Part shown: piece by piece, positions 25,289 through 33,826 of the stretch
Numbering within the stretch: position 1 is the first letter of the stretch
Layout: every line of letters starts with the position of its first letter
NCBI GenBank assembly: GCA_945920215.1
Contig: CAMEJM010000002.1
Span: 82,760-140,460 of the forward strand
Direction: 5' to 3'
Origin: an uncultured bacterium
GTDB taxonomy: Bacteria; Bacillota; Clostridia; Oscillospirales; CAG-272
Length of the DNA: 57,701 nt
Notes under the pieces: model-generated
What the model saw: the letters and a program-made list of their open reading frames with translations, nothing else
What the model was told of the DNA's origin: nothing
Databases searched by the model: none
Translations under genes and position numbers: made by a program

Positions 25289-25720
25289 TTACAGATAGGG
25301 GCGCATCTGCGCGCCGAGTGTTTCTTCGAGGGCAATCAGATCCCGCGCGATGTCCTTGGTGGATTCGTCCGCGTCTTTGTATTGGTTGAGATAGCGCGCA
25401 AGTGATTTTACCCCCATGTGGCACCCATCGCTGATCAGGCTTGCGGCAGCGCCGTCTTTATTTTGTCCCAGCAGTTTCATTTTCGTTTTGACAAGCGCCA
25501 TACCCTTTGCCATGATCGCGGGGTCCTTGCCCTCGTCACCGACCTTTTGCAGCTCTGCCTTTACTTCCTGCCGCAGTCTTTCATGCGCCGCTTTGTTGTC
25601 GTTCAGGTAATCTCTGAGTTGCTGTGCCTGAACATGGTCTTCTACGTTTTCAATGGTTGCAACACCCATTTTGATGCCTGCGTCGCATTCACGCAGCAGG
25701 CGCAAAGTATCTTGATTCAT
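25289..25720 (-). CDS. Hypothetical four-helix-bundle-like protein
   Basis: 143 residues, soluble, almost wholly helical by eye, with repeated patterns typical of ferritin-like or DUF2383-like bundles: LRLLRECDAGIKMGVATIENV, LRDYLNDNKAAHERLRQEV, AKGMALVKTKMKLL, and SDGCHMGVKSLARYLNQYKDAD. No metal-binding E-x-x-H pairs are evident, so iron binding is not claimed. Close relatives are common in Clostridia without assigned role. Strong ribosome site AAGGAGGG, eight bases before ATG 25720. Stands alone between the ABC operon and tRNA-Ser. Confidence 0.75.
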   Translation of the reverse strand: MNQDTLRLLRECDAGIKMGVATIENVEDHVQAQQLRDYLNDNKAAHERLRQEVKAELQKVGDEGKDPAIMAKGMALVKTKMKLLGQNKDGAAASLISDGCHMGVKSLARYLNQYKDADESTKDIARDLIALEETLGAQMRPYL

Positions 25721-25855
25721 GCGTGCGTCCCTCCTTGCCGAGACAGATGATACCTATAGTATATTCCGAAAACATAAAAATTTGCATGAAAAGCAAAATA
25801 GACTGAACAGACGTATTCTTTCACCGAGGAAAGGGAACTTTTTCGGGGCAATCTC

Positions 25856-25884
25856 TTGACATATGACACAGCATTTAGTATAAT
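25856..25884 (+). promoter_or_regulatory. Promoter of tRNA-Ser
   Basis: TTGACA (25856-25861), 17-base spacer, TATAAT (25879-25884), 40 bases before the tRNA. Confidence 0.92.
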
Positions 25885-25924
25885 ATGCAAGCGGGCTGTG
25901 AATCGGCGCCCGTTACTTTTTTAC

Positions 25925-26015
25925 GGAGAAGTACTCAAGAGGCCGAAGAGGCGCCCCTGCTAAGGGTGTAGGCCGGGTAACCGGCGCGAGGGTTCAAATC
26001 CCTCCTTCTCCGCCA
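25925..26015 (+). tRNA. tRNA-Ser (anticodon GCT)
   Basis: 91 bases with encoded CCA and a long variable arm, as expected for serine. Acceptor GGAGAAG pairs with CTTCTCC; anticodon stem CGCCC/GGGTG with loop CTGCTAA gives anticodon GCT (codons AGC/AGT); T-arm GAGGG-TTCAAAT-CCCTC. G73. Its 3' end is the template for the repeats that follow. Confidence 0.96.
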
Positions 26016-26443
26016 AAGCAGCGACACGAAAAGTGTCGCTGTTTTCATTTTGTGAGGTGGGATTTGAACACGAGCGCCGGAGGTGCGGGGGAGCCCTCAA
26101 AATCCTTTCGGTGAACGGATTTTGCGGAGCGACAAGCGGGAAAACCTTGACTTTCGACAGGGAAGCTATGCTTGCCTGACGGAAGTCTTGGTTGCCCGCG
26201 AGGGCAGAACAAATCCCTCCTTCTCCGCCAAAGCAGCGACACAAAAAGTGTCGCTGTTTTCATTTTGTGAGGTGGGATTTGAACACGAGCGCCGGAGGTG
26301 CGGGGGAGCCCTCAAAATCCTTTCGGTGAACGGATTTTGCGGAGCGACAAGCGGGAAAACCTTGACTTTCGACAGGGAAGCTATGCTTGCCTGACGGAAG
26401 TCTTGGTTGCCCGCGAGGGCAGAACAAACCCTCCTTCTCCGCC
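26016..26443. repeat. Two tandem 215-bp units derived from the tRNA-Ser 3' end and terminator
   Basis: Bases 26016-26230 and 26231-26443 are almost identical copies. Each begins right after a CCGCC(A) end with the AGCGACAC terminator hairpin and finishes with GAGGG...CCCTCCTTCTCCGCC, i.e. the T-stem and 3' acceptor strand of tRNA-Ser, with the T-loop changed (CAGAACAAAT in place of TTCAAAT). Between them lies a stretch of about 150 bases unrelated to the tRNA. Open frames on both strands merely repeat with the unit and look non-coding. Confidence 0.9.
26019..26045 (+). terminator. Terminator of tRNA-Ser (copied in each downstream repeat)
   Basis: CAGCGACAC (26019-26027) with GTGTCGCTG (26033-26041), 5-base loop, then TTTT. 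Near-identical copies start at about 26234 and 26600, and a related stem sits at 37518. Confidence 0.88.
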
Positions 26444-26507
26444 CCAATTTACGCAATGCGTATTTCAGCGTACTTTTGCGCGAATTTGACAGTCAAAAAT
26501 CAGTCAA

Positions 26508-26654
26508 AAAACCTTGACTTGCGCAAGGGAAGCTATGCTTGCCTGGCGGAAGTCTTGGTTGCCTGTGAGGGCAGAACAAATCCTCCTTCTGCGCAAAGCA
26601 GCGACACAAAAAGTGTCGCTGTTTTCATTTTGTGAAGCGGGATTTGAACACGAG
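26508..26654. repeat. Third, diverged and partial copy of the tRNA-Ser repeat unit
   Basis: From ACCTTGACTT through the GGAAGTCTTGGTTGCC block, the GAGGGCAGAACAAAT block, the terminator hairpin and GGGATTTGAACACGAG, this stretch matches the unit with many substitutions (for example CTTCTGCGCA in place of CTTCTCCGCCA). It is set off from unit 2 by 64 bases containing short GTCAAA direct repeats (26487-26509). Confidence 0.85.
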
Positions 26655-26718
26655 GACAGAAAGATCTCTTAATACGCAGTACGCAGGGAAACCGTTATAA
26701 AATACTCAAAACAGAAAA

Positions 26719-26788
26719 AAATGATATGATCCCCATAGAGTAGATGCCCAAATCATATTGGGACTACGCTAAGAAGATCATATCATTT
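26719..26788. repeat. 70-bp nested palindrome
   Basis: Perfect 13-bp terminal inverted repeats (AAATGATATGATC at 26719-26731, complement at 26776-26788) enclose a second hairpin (CCCAA/TTGGG near 26747-26763). No open frame. Could be a tiny MITE-like relic or a structured RNA. The rest of 26655-27000 shows nothing I can name. Confidence 0.8.
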
Positions 26789-27000
26789 ATTCAACAGATA
26801 TATATTTAGTTATATAGCCAATTTTGCACATGACCGGAGGCATAGTTGTAATGAAATGCAAAAGGATGTCTAAAAATGTGAAAGCAGCGGCGTTTTGCAT
26901 TTTTTGAATCACAAACTTGCAAAATTATACCAAAAAGAGCGTCGGAAAAATAAGAAAAGTTTTTTTCGTAAACCCCGCAGTTACATAACGATCGGATGTT

Positions 27001-27474
27001 TTAACTCTTCTTTTTTTTGCTTTTGCGATAGTATTTTGCGGTGGCATCCTCCGGCACGACAATGTCACATTCCAGCCATTCGCTCAGTTTTTTGATGTTG
27101 GAAGGGGTTGCCTGCACGCGGATTTCGGCACGTTTTAATGCTTTCGCGTCAAGGTAGCGGTAGTCTCTATTTGCGTCCTGCAGGCGGATCTGTGTTTCCT
27201 TGAAACGGGGATTGTAGAGAATTTTGAAGCGGACGTCCTTTTTCAGAATGGTTTTTGAGCCGTGTTTCAGCGCTTCGTCGGTCAACTTTGGGCTCATGAT
27301 TACAAAAAACCATATTATGAACAGGAACGAAACAATCAATAAAACAAAAACCGTTCCGAAAAGGGCAGGGAATCTTCCGTTCACCCACGTATAGCCGAAC
27401 AGTCCGAGAAGCAGTGCGTAAGCGATGCAGGTCATGGAGGCGGCGGAAACGGAAAAATCAAATAATCGTTTCAT
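27001..27474 (-). CDS. Hypothetical membrane protein, two N-terminal spans
   Basis: 157 residues. Two hydrophobic segments (AASMTCIAYALLLGLFGYTWV about 11-31; LFGTVFVLLIVSFLFIIWFFVIM about 38-60) are followed by a cytoplasmic domain of about 95 residues and a Lys-rich tail (YYRKSKKKKS). The topology resembles YcxB-like proteins (two spans plus a small beta-rich domain: KDVRFKILYNPRFKETQIRL), but this is not certain. AAAGGAG precedes ATG 27474. It stands alone, divergent from the lipoprotein-opp operon. Confidence 0.75.
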   Translation of the reverse strand: MKRLFDFSVSAASMTCIAYALLLGLFGYTWVNGRFPALFGTVFVLLIVSFLFIIWFFVIMSPKLTDEALKHGSKTILKKDVRFKILYNPRFKETQIRLQDANRDYRYLDAKALKRAEIRVQATPSNIKKLSEWLECDIVVPEDATAKYYRKSKKKKS

Positions 27475-27615
27475 ATTCGATCTCCTTTCGAAACGGACTT
27501 ATTATACCAGTCTTTGCACGCTCCGTCAAGTTGTTTGCCTGAAAAAGCAAAAAGCAGATCGCGAATAAACCAAAGTCGAAAGTTGCAAAAAAAGAAAGAA
27601 TTTTAAGAAAAGCAC

Positions 27616-27644
27616 TTGATATTTTGTAGGCCGCGATATATAAT
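27616..27644 (+). promoter_or_regulatory. Promoter of the lipoprotein/opp region
   Basis: TTGATA (27616-27621), 17-base spacer, TATAAT (27639-27644), about 110 bases before the lipoprotein start. The leader (27650-27755) has no clear riboswitch. Confidence 0.85.
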
Positions 27645-27755
27645 TATACAGATTTAATTTTTCCGAATACCCGTATTGTCGATTTTTTACTACCTCGATT
27701 CCGCACGGACAAGTATTACCTGATTCGGACATTCCACCCGTTACGGAGGTGTTTC

Positions 27756-29690
27756 ATGAAAAAATTGAGGTTAGCCTCCTGCATTGTACTCGTTCTGCTC
27801 TTAACGATTCTGTTTGCAGGATGCTCCAACAGCGAGGAGAATATTACTGAAGGAATGTACCTTGTGATCTATGACGGTAACGGCGGCTACCTTGGCAATA
27901 AGGCAACCACCACTCGCCGCCTCTACTGCCAGCCGGGCAGCAAGTTACCTTCCTATCCCACCGATTACACTCCCAACCAGTACACCGTTTCCTCCCTCGG
28001 TCTTGCAAACAAGGCAGGATATACGCTGGCGGGGTGGTACCTCTCCTCCGATCAGGATTACTATGTGATGGAAAACGGCGAGTACGTTTACCTTTCTGTT
28101 GACAATGGCAACGGCATTATCACCGAGGATCTGAACGGTACATACGTGATCGACTACCAAGTAAGCGAAACGGGCAAATACATTTTCGTTTATGTGGAAA
28201 CGGTTGAATCCACGAACGGAGAGGGAGATACCGCCGTTGACGACAGCACCGTTTACATTTTCCTCAAAGCAGAGATCATCGATGGTGAAAAGACCTATGT
28301 TCCGGGCTTTTATGTGTACTCTGAAGAGGTGCTGAACGGACTTGGCTCCACCGCCAGGACCGCATTTGAAGAAGCATACGCCGAAAAGACCTATTCCTAC
28401 GCAACCGTTAAGGAATGGAGCGGATGGAACAAATACGCCGACCTTGAAGGCGACGCGCAGACGCTGTTCGCCGGATTTACCCGTTACTCCGGTTCATTGC
28501 GTGAGGCGACCGACGAGGATGCCGGAGCAATCCGTTATACTCTGTACTCCGATTACGTTTCTCTTGATTTTATAATGGAAGAAGATGAGAACGGCGAGTA
28601 CGTTTCTATCGGAAAGCAGTACGTTCCATACGATAAAGATGACGATACCATGACCGGTAAGACCCGGTACTCTGTTTCCGATCGGTATCGGTTCACGGCA
28701 ACGGAAGCGGTGAAATCCCCCTCCGATCTGACCCGTTACGGCGTCACTTTCCATTATTGGTCCTTTGAAAATGACCGTGTCACCGCCGACAAGGTGGATG
28801 AAAACGGCAGATTGATCCTGTATGCGCATTGGGTAAAAAAGACCACCGTTTATTACCACTATGAAAACGGTACCGGTCAGGTAGATGAAGTGACCAAGCG
28901 CCTGGATTCCAGCAACAAAAACTACATCGAATTGACTCCCGGTGACGTGATCGGTAAAAAAGAAATTATCCCCACATACGCCGGTCACACATTTGTGGGC
29001 TGGAGCCGCAGCGCCACCGAGTTTATCCCTTGGAACTTCGCAACCGACGTGTTCCCGGAGGATCAGTCCTCGCTTGATCTTTACGCTTATTATGTGGAAG
29101 GGACTTACACCCGTGTGGTCTCCAAGGCGGATCTTGCCAAGGTCGCAAGCAACCCCGCCGGCAAATATGTTCTTTGCGCGGATATTGACTTGGGCGGACA
29201 GAAATACAGCAACACCTCTCCGACCGGACTGGACGCTGCAAAGACCTTTACGGGCGAGTTCATTTCTCACGGATTTACCATTTCCAACTTCACCGTCAGC
29301 GCGGCGGCTACCAAAACCAACACCGATAATCTGATTGCGGCATTGTTCCCGGTAACGGACGGCGCCGTTATCAGCGGAGTGAATGTGGATTGCACCGTCA
29401 GCATCGGTGCCGGGACAACTGTTGCGGGCGTTGAGACGGTAAAGCTTTTCGGCGCGGGACTTGTCGGCAAGGGTAATGCCGCCACTAAGATTTCCGATTG
29501 CAGCGTTAAGGTCAATTTCGTTCTTTCAGGAAACTTTAAATCCACGATCACCTACACGGTTATGGTGGGAGATGTGATTGCAACATCCGGCGCCACCGTG
29601 GAAAACTGTACGGCAGAAACCAATATGGCAGACCTGGAAGCAGCCGTTGCAGGGAAGACCATCGTCCTGGTCAAGAACGAGTTGCAGTGA
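27756..29690 (+). CDS. Surface lipoprotein with InlB-like (Listeria-Bacteroides) repeats
   Basis: 644 residues. Signal peptide with lipobox FAGC (about residues 20-23). At least three copies of the Listeria-Bacteroides repeat: about 30-95 (YDGNGGYLGN ... KAGYTLAGWYLSS), a diverged copy ending VTFHYWSF...ILYAHWVKK near 330-370, and 370-450 (YYHYENGTG ... YAGHTFVGWS ... LDLYAYYVEG). The C-terminal 190 residues (YVLCADIDLGGQKYS...FTGEFISHGFTISNFTV) look like a GLUG-type beta-helix. This is the architecture of surface adhesin-like proteins. It lies directly upstream of oppA in the same direction; a hairpin with T-run between them may separate the units. Confidence 0.85.
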   Translation: MKKLRLASCIVLVLLLTILFAGCSNSEENITEGMYLVIYDGNGGYLGNKATTTRRLYCQPGSKLPSYPTDYTPNQYTVSSLGLANKAGYTLAGWYLSSDQDYYVMENGEYVYLSVDNGNGIITEDLNGTYVIDYQVSETGKYIFVYVETVESTNGEGDTAVDDSTVYIFLKAEIIDGEKTYVPGFYVYSEEVLNGLGSTARTAFEEAYAEKTYSYATVKEWSGWNKYADLEGDAQTLFAGFTRYSGSLREATDEDAGAIRYTLYSDYVSLDFIMEEDENGEYVSIGKQYVPYDKDDDTMTGKTRYSVSDRYRFTATEAVKSPSDLTRYGVTFHYWSFENDRVTADKVDENGRLILYAHWVKKTTVYYHYENGTGQVDEVTKRLDSSNKNYIELTPGDVIGKKEIIPTYAGHTFVGWSRSATEFIPWNFATDVFPEDQSSLDLYAYYVEGTYTRVVSKADLAKVASNPAGKYVLCADIDLGGQKYSNTSPTGLDAAKTFTGEFISHGFTISNFTVSAAATKTNTDNLIAALFPVTDGAVISGVNVDCTVSIGAGTTVAGVETVKLFGAGLVGKGNAATKISDCSVKVNFVLSGNFKSTITYTVMVGDVIATSGATVENCTAETNMADLEAAVAGKTIVLVKNELQ

Positions 29691-29737
29691 TCGGTTTTTT
29701 CCACCCAAGCGGGGCACCTGCTCCACACACATTTCGT

Positions 29738-29764
29738 TATAAAAGCGGCAAACCCGTTTTTATA
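29738..29764 (+). terminator. Terminator-like hairpin between the lipoprotein and oppA
   Basis: TATAAAAGCGG (29738-29748) pairs with CCGTTTTTATA (29754-29764), one wobble, T-run within the right arm. Weak in GC, so possibly leaky. Confidence 0.6.
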
Positions 29765-29805
29765 TAAATATTTTTCAAACATTTTATTTAAGGAGGAAAA
29801 GGAAA

Positions 29806-32592
29806 ATGAGATTCAAGAAAATTCTGGTTTCTCTTCTGATTGCCGTGCTGTGCGTATCAATGTGCATTTCTTTCGCAGCCTGCGGCAAGAATGACGAGGA
29901 ACCCGCACCCGCTCCCGCCCCGAATCCCGGTACTGAGGGCGATGACACACCTCAGACACAGGTTGTAAACCGTGTCATCAACGACGAATACACCCTCGTG
30001 CTGCAGACCAGCACCATGGACGGTGTGTTCAACCCTTTCTTCTACAGCAACGCTTATGACGGTGATGTCGTCGGTCTGGTCAATGTTGGCCTTCTGACAG
30101 TTGACGCATCCGGCGCGATTGTTGCAGGCGATCAGTATGATACCGTTGGTAAGGATTACTCCATTTACTATACCAACGATCTTCAGAACTTCACCGAGAA
30201 AGCAACCTATGAAGCAGGCGACTACGTTGTATACGAGATCGTGATCAAGAACGGCGCTAAATTCAGCGACGGTACTGCGATTACCATCAACGATGCAATG
30301 TTTGGTTATTACGTACTTCTGGATCCCGCCTATGACGGTTCTTCCACTCTGTACACGCTGCCTATTCTCGGTTTGACCGACTACAGAACGCAGGTTCCCA
30401 ACTCTGCAAGATATGAAGCCATCGCAAATGCGATCTTTGAAGCAGGCGAGGGCTATACTGTCACCGCGTCCGACAGCTTTACTCAGGAACAGTATGACGC
30501 ATACTGGGCTGCCATGCAGACATGCGGTGTTGCGTTTGCACAGAACATCGTTGACTATGTGATGGCTGAGCACGCCTCGAACCCTGCATACGTTGCGGCA
30601 TACGGCCCCAAGAGCGGTCTGATCAATGACGCCGCTAAGGTTGCCCTTGGTATGGCAATGTGGGGATTCGGCTCCTTCAAGCCTGAGTATGAGCTTGCGG
30701 CAACCGGTACCTACGGTCTTGTTTCCACCAAAAATGTCGGACTTTATGTTGCGACCGAGTCCAAAGATGACGCAAAGTTCGCAGACGAAGACGGAAACTT
30801 CTACAGAGCTGCTACCGCAGACGATCCGGATGGCTCTTTTGTGTATATTACCGGTAAGTCCGCAACTGTTGAGGGTGCTTATGTCGTTGCTCCTTACAGT
30901 GGCGATCGCTATACAAAAATAGGCAATACCGATATCTTTGTTGACCTTATTGGCAATGAGTACGATATCAACACCGCAACCAACCTCACCGCGGCTACAT
31001 ATTGGGAAAACCTGAAGGCAGGATATTCCGATGGGACTGCTGTTGATTACGCAGAACTGGATAGCGTCGAGTCCGCAGGTTACCCCCTGGTCGCTTCCGC
31101 CAGCGAAGCATTCGTGCTGGGCTACAGCAACGTCGGTTCTGTTTCTTCCATCGACGGTCTGAGAACTGCAAAGAAGACCATTGACGGTGAAGAGTATGAC
31201 GTTCTCCGCATTATCCTGACCGAGCAGAACCCGAAGGCAATCCTGAGCCTTGGTGAAACGGTCGTTCCCGCTCACTACTACACCGCAGGTTACAATTATC
31301 AGGCAGGTGCGATTAAGAACTACGGCGTTGAGCTTGGTATCAACGGCAACAACGCATTCATGAACCACCTCAAGCAGGCTAACGGCGCTCCTGTCGGTGC
31401 AGGCACCTACAAGTTCGTTTCCTACGACGGTGACACCGTTCGCTTCGAGAGAAACGTGTACCACGAAACGCTCGGTAACGAGAACGTTTACAACGCAAAC
31501 ATCAAGTATGTTGCTCTCAAGGTGATTGATTCCGGTAAGGAATTTGACGCTATGACCGCAGGGGACGTTCACTATGCAACCGTTTCCGCAAACGCTGACG
31601 TTATGGCAGACCTTGCAAAGCCCGCAAACGCCAACCTCACTCCTATGCTTGTGGATAACAACGGTTACGGCTACATCTGCGTGAACCCCAATGCGACCGC
31701 ATACGGCCTCGATAACCTGTACGCTCGTATCGCGCTGACTTCTGTGTTTGACCTTGCAAAGGTTTACGATTACTATCCCGCAGGTCTGGCAGAAGTGATC
31801 TACCGTTCTCAGACTCAGGTTTCTTGGGCATATCCCGAGGGCGCTGAAGCAATTTACGCCTTCGACGCAACCCTTGCAACCGCTATCGCGAACTACAAGA
31901 AGGCAGGATATACCTACGACGAGGCTACCGGCAAGTTTACCGATGTTCCCGATATCGACTTCTATCTGCCCTCTGATGCTGCTGACCACCCGGCAGGCGG
32001 TACCTTTATCAGAGCTAAGGAATTGCTTGAGACCATCGGCGTGACGGCAAATATCAGGACTGACTCCGACCTTATCGCCAACATCAAGCAGAGCCCTGTG
32101 CCCGTGTATGCACTGGCATGGCAAGCCGCACAGGACCCCGATATGTACCAGGTTTACCACATCAACTCTCAGGCTGAGTCGGTTATTTCCAACGGTATCG
32201 TGGGTCTGTACGCGAATGCGAATGCTGCCAAGGCTGAATTCGGCACGATTGACGTTGTGAAGCTTGACGGTTCCACTGTGACCATGACGCAGAAGGAAGC
32301 GCTCGAATACCTCGCATTCCTCATCGAGGAAGGTGTTAAGTACATGAGCGTTGAGGAGCGTGCTCCTATTTATCAGACCGCTCTGACCGTTTTGGCTCAG
32401 TTGAACATCGAGATTCCTACTTACCAGAGAAAGAACCTGTTCGTTGCGGCTAACAGTGTGATCGACACCGCGACACTTTCGACAACCATCACTCCTTACT
32501 GGGGCCCGATGGCTGAGATCTGGAAGGTTTCCTTTGCAGAAGGAGTTACCGGAAATCAGACCATTCAGGTTACGGTACCGATTGCTGACTGA
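29806..32592 (+). CDS. oppA: Oligopeptide ABC transporter substrate-binding lipoprotein (SBP_bac_5)
   Basis: 928 residues, much longer than the usual 530-600. Signal peptide with lipobox FAAC at about 23-26, then an Ala/Pro-rich linker. The SBP_bac_5 fold is visible: LVLQTSTMDGVFNPFFYSNAYDGDVVGLV at the start of lobe I, VVYEIVIKNGAKFSDGTAITINDAMF (the family signature W/F-x-x-x-L-x-x-G-x-x-F-x-D-G), GTYKFVSYDGDTVRFERNVYH, and PVYALAWQAAQDPDMYQVY near the C-terminus. Extra length is spread through insertions at about 170-380. Followed by the full permease/ATPase set. Codon use (GCA, AAG, GGT rich) differs from neighbouring genes, fitting high expression. Confidence 0.93.
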   Translation: MRFKKILVSLLIAVLCVSMCISFAACGKNDEEPAPAPAPNPGTEGDDTPQTQVVNRVINDEYTLVLQTSTMDGVFNPFFYSNAYDGDVVGLVNVGLLTVDASGAIVAGDQYDTVGKDYSIYYTNDLQNFTEKATYEAGDYVVYEIVIKNGAKFSDGTAITINDAMFGYYVLLDPAYDGSSTLYTLPILGLTDYRTQVPNSARYEAIANAIFEAGEGYTVTASDSFTQEQYDAYWAAMQTCGVAFAQNIVDYVMAEHASNPAYVAAYGPKSGLINDAAKVALGMAMWGFGSFKPEYELAATGTYGLVSTKNVGLYVATESKDDAKFADEDGNFYRAATADDPDGSFVYITGKSATVEGAYVVAPYSGDRYTKIGNTDIFVDLIGNEYDINTATNLTAATYWENLKAGYSDGTAVDYAELDSVESAGYPLVASASEAFVLGYSNVGSVSSIDGLRTAKKTIDGEEYDVLRIILTEQNPKAILSLGETVVPAHYYTAGYNYQAGAIKNYGVELGINGNNAFMNHLKQANGAPVGAGTYKFVSYDGDTVRFERNVYHETLGNENVYNANIKYVALKVIDSGKEFDAMTAGDVHYATVSANADVMADLAKPANANLTPMLVDNNGYGYICVNPNATAYGLDNLYARIALTSVFDLAKVYDYYPAGLAEVIYRSQTQVSWAYPEGAEAIYAFDATLATAIANYKKAGYTYDEATGKFTDVPDIDFYLPSDAADHPAGGTFIRAKELLETIGVTANIRTDSDLIANIKQSPVPVYALAWQAAQDPDMYQVYHINSQAESVISNGIVGLYANANAAKAEFGTIDVVKLDGSTVTMTQKEALEYLAFLIEEGVKYMSVEERAPIYQTALTVLAQLNIEIPTYQRKNLFVAANSVIDTATLSTTITPYWGPMAEIWKVSFAEGVTGNQTIQVTVPIAD

Positions 32593-32618
32593 TTCTGAAA
32601 CAGCATAACCCTTAAAGC

Positions 32619-32642
32619 CCGGCGGCGGTTTTCCGCCGCCGG
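32619..32642 (+). other. Stable hairpin after oppA
   Basis: CCGGCGGCGG (32619-32628) and its complement (32633-32642), TTTT loop, no T-run after it. Likely protects the oppA message from 3' decay and lowers read-through to oppB. Confidence 0.7.
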
Positions 32643-32650
32643 CAAATTTC

Positions 32651-32702
32651 AAGGAGGTGCCTGCCGGTTCACACCATACGCCTGGCGGGCAGGCATATAG
32701 AT
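32651..32702 (+). promoter_or_regulatory. Split ribosome site of oppB: strong SD separated from ATG by a hairpin
   Basis: AAGGAGG (32651-32657) lies 45 bases before ATG 32703, too far for normal use. Between them TGCCTGCC (32658-32665) pairs exactly with GGCAGGCA (32688-32695). If that hairpin forms, the SD is followed directly by TATAGAT and the ATG, giving an ideal seven-base spacing. No other SD is near the ATG. Confidence 0.6.
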
Positions 32703-33812
32703 ATGTTAAAATATATTATTAAGAGATTGATGCTTTCGGTACTCATTCTGTTTGGCGTATCGCTGATTATCTACGTACTTGTCCGTATCCAGCCGGGCGA
32801 GAACTTTGTGCGTAGCAAATATGCGATGCAACTGGCACAGGATAATACCGGTGAAATTGAAAAGCAGGTTCAGGCGATGGAAGCAACCTACGGTTTGGAC
32901 GTTACCCCGATCGCAGGATACTGGCGCTGGCTCGGCAATGTTCTGCAGGGTGATTGGGGCAATTCTTTCATCTTTTCCGTTGATTCGGGGAAGAAAGAAC
33001 TGTACTACACTTATACGGACGCCGGCGGACAAACGCAAACGGTGCAGTATTACGACGAGAGCGAGGTCCCCGAGGGAGCCACGACGTTTGAGAAGCCGAT
33101 CGCAACCAGTAGCGTTATCTATATTATATACAGCAAGAGCGGCATTTCCTTCCTTATCTCTTTGATAGCAACTATTTTTGAGTTTCTGATAGCAATTCCT
33201 CTCGGAGTTATTTCCGCAACCAAGCAATACGGTGTGTTGGACTACACGGTAACGGTGATTGCCATGATGGGTATTTCGTTGCCTACGTTCTTCCTTGGCG
33301 CACTGATGTTGAAGTTTTTTTCCATTGAACTCGGATGGTTCCCATATGCCGGACTGACAGATCCGAACTCCGGACTACCTACTTTCGTTGATAATTTGTG
33401 GCATCTGGTTCTGCCTCTTACTACTTTGGTAATCCTTTCTATCGGCGGATTGATGCGCTATACGCGTACCAATATGCTGGAAGTTCTTAACGCTGACTAT
33501 ATCCGCACTGCGCGCGCGAAAGGTCTGAGCGAGCATGCGGTCATTTATAAACACGCCTTCCGCAATTCTTTGATTCCCATTGTTACCATGCTGGCAGGTA
33601 TTTTGCCCTCGCTTTTCGGTGGCGCAATGATCACGGAAACTGTGTTCAGCATTGACGGTATCGGTAAAGCCGCTTATAAGGCGGTGACCCAACGCGATAT
33701 CCCGTTTATCATGGCGTACAATATGTTTTTGAGTGCTCTGACGGTTATCGGAACCTTGTGCTCCGACCTGATGTATGCAGTTGTTGACCCGCGTGTAAAA
33801 ATCGGCGATTGA
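32703..33812 (+). CDS. oppB: Oligopeptide ABC transporter permease OppB
   Basis: 369 residues, somewhat longer than the usual 305-340 because of an extra periplasmic loop (about 95-140, rich in Tyr/Glu). Begins MLKYIIKRLMLSVLILFGVSLIIYVLVRIQPG, the classic OppB/DppB N-terminus, and carries the inner-membrane permease signature near residue 270 (YIRTARAKGLSEHAVIYKHAFRNSLIPIV; EAA loop) plus SIDGIGKAAYKAV and the terminal DLMYAVVDPRVKIGD. Six membrane spans. Start fixed by the family N-terminus. Confidence 0.95.
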   Translation: MLKYIIKRLMLSVLILFGVSLIIYVLVRIQPGENFVRSKYAMQLAQDNTGEIEKQVQAMEATYGLDVTPIAGYWRWLGNVLQGDWGNSFIFSVDSGKKELYYTYTDAGGQTQTVQYYDESEVPEGATTFEKPIATSSVIYIIYSKSGISFLISLIATIFEFLIAIPLGVISATKQYGVLDYTVTVIAMMGISLPTFFLGALMLKFFSIELGWFPYAGLTDPNSGLPTFVDNLWHLVLPLTTLVILSIGGLMRYTRTNMLEVLNADYIRTARAKGLSEHAVIYKHAFRNSLIPIVTMLAGILPSLFGGAMITETVFSIDGIGKAAYKAVTQRDIPFIMAYNMFLSALTVIGTLCSDLMYAVVDPRVKIGD

Positions 33813-33826
33813 AAGGAGGAAAATTC

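Noticed and set aside
26045-26635. Several 60-100-codon frames inside the tRNA-Ser repeats on both strands
   Set aside because: They repeat with the DNA unit, lack ribosome sites, and vary with the indels between copies. Best read as non-coding repeats.
26016-26654. CRISPR array
   Set aside because: Units are 215 bp, nearly identical along their full length, with no short repeat/unique spacer alternation.
29857-32652. A 931-codon open frame on the minus strand opposite oppA
   Set aside because: It mirrors oppA codon by codon, has no ribosome site and no protein family resemblance. The codon bias of the highly expressed oppA leaves few stops in that frame.
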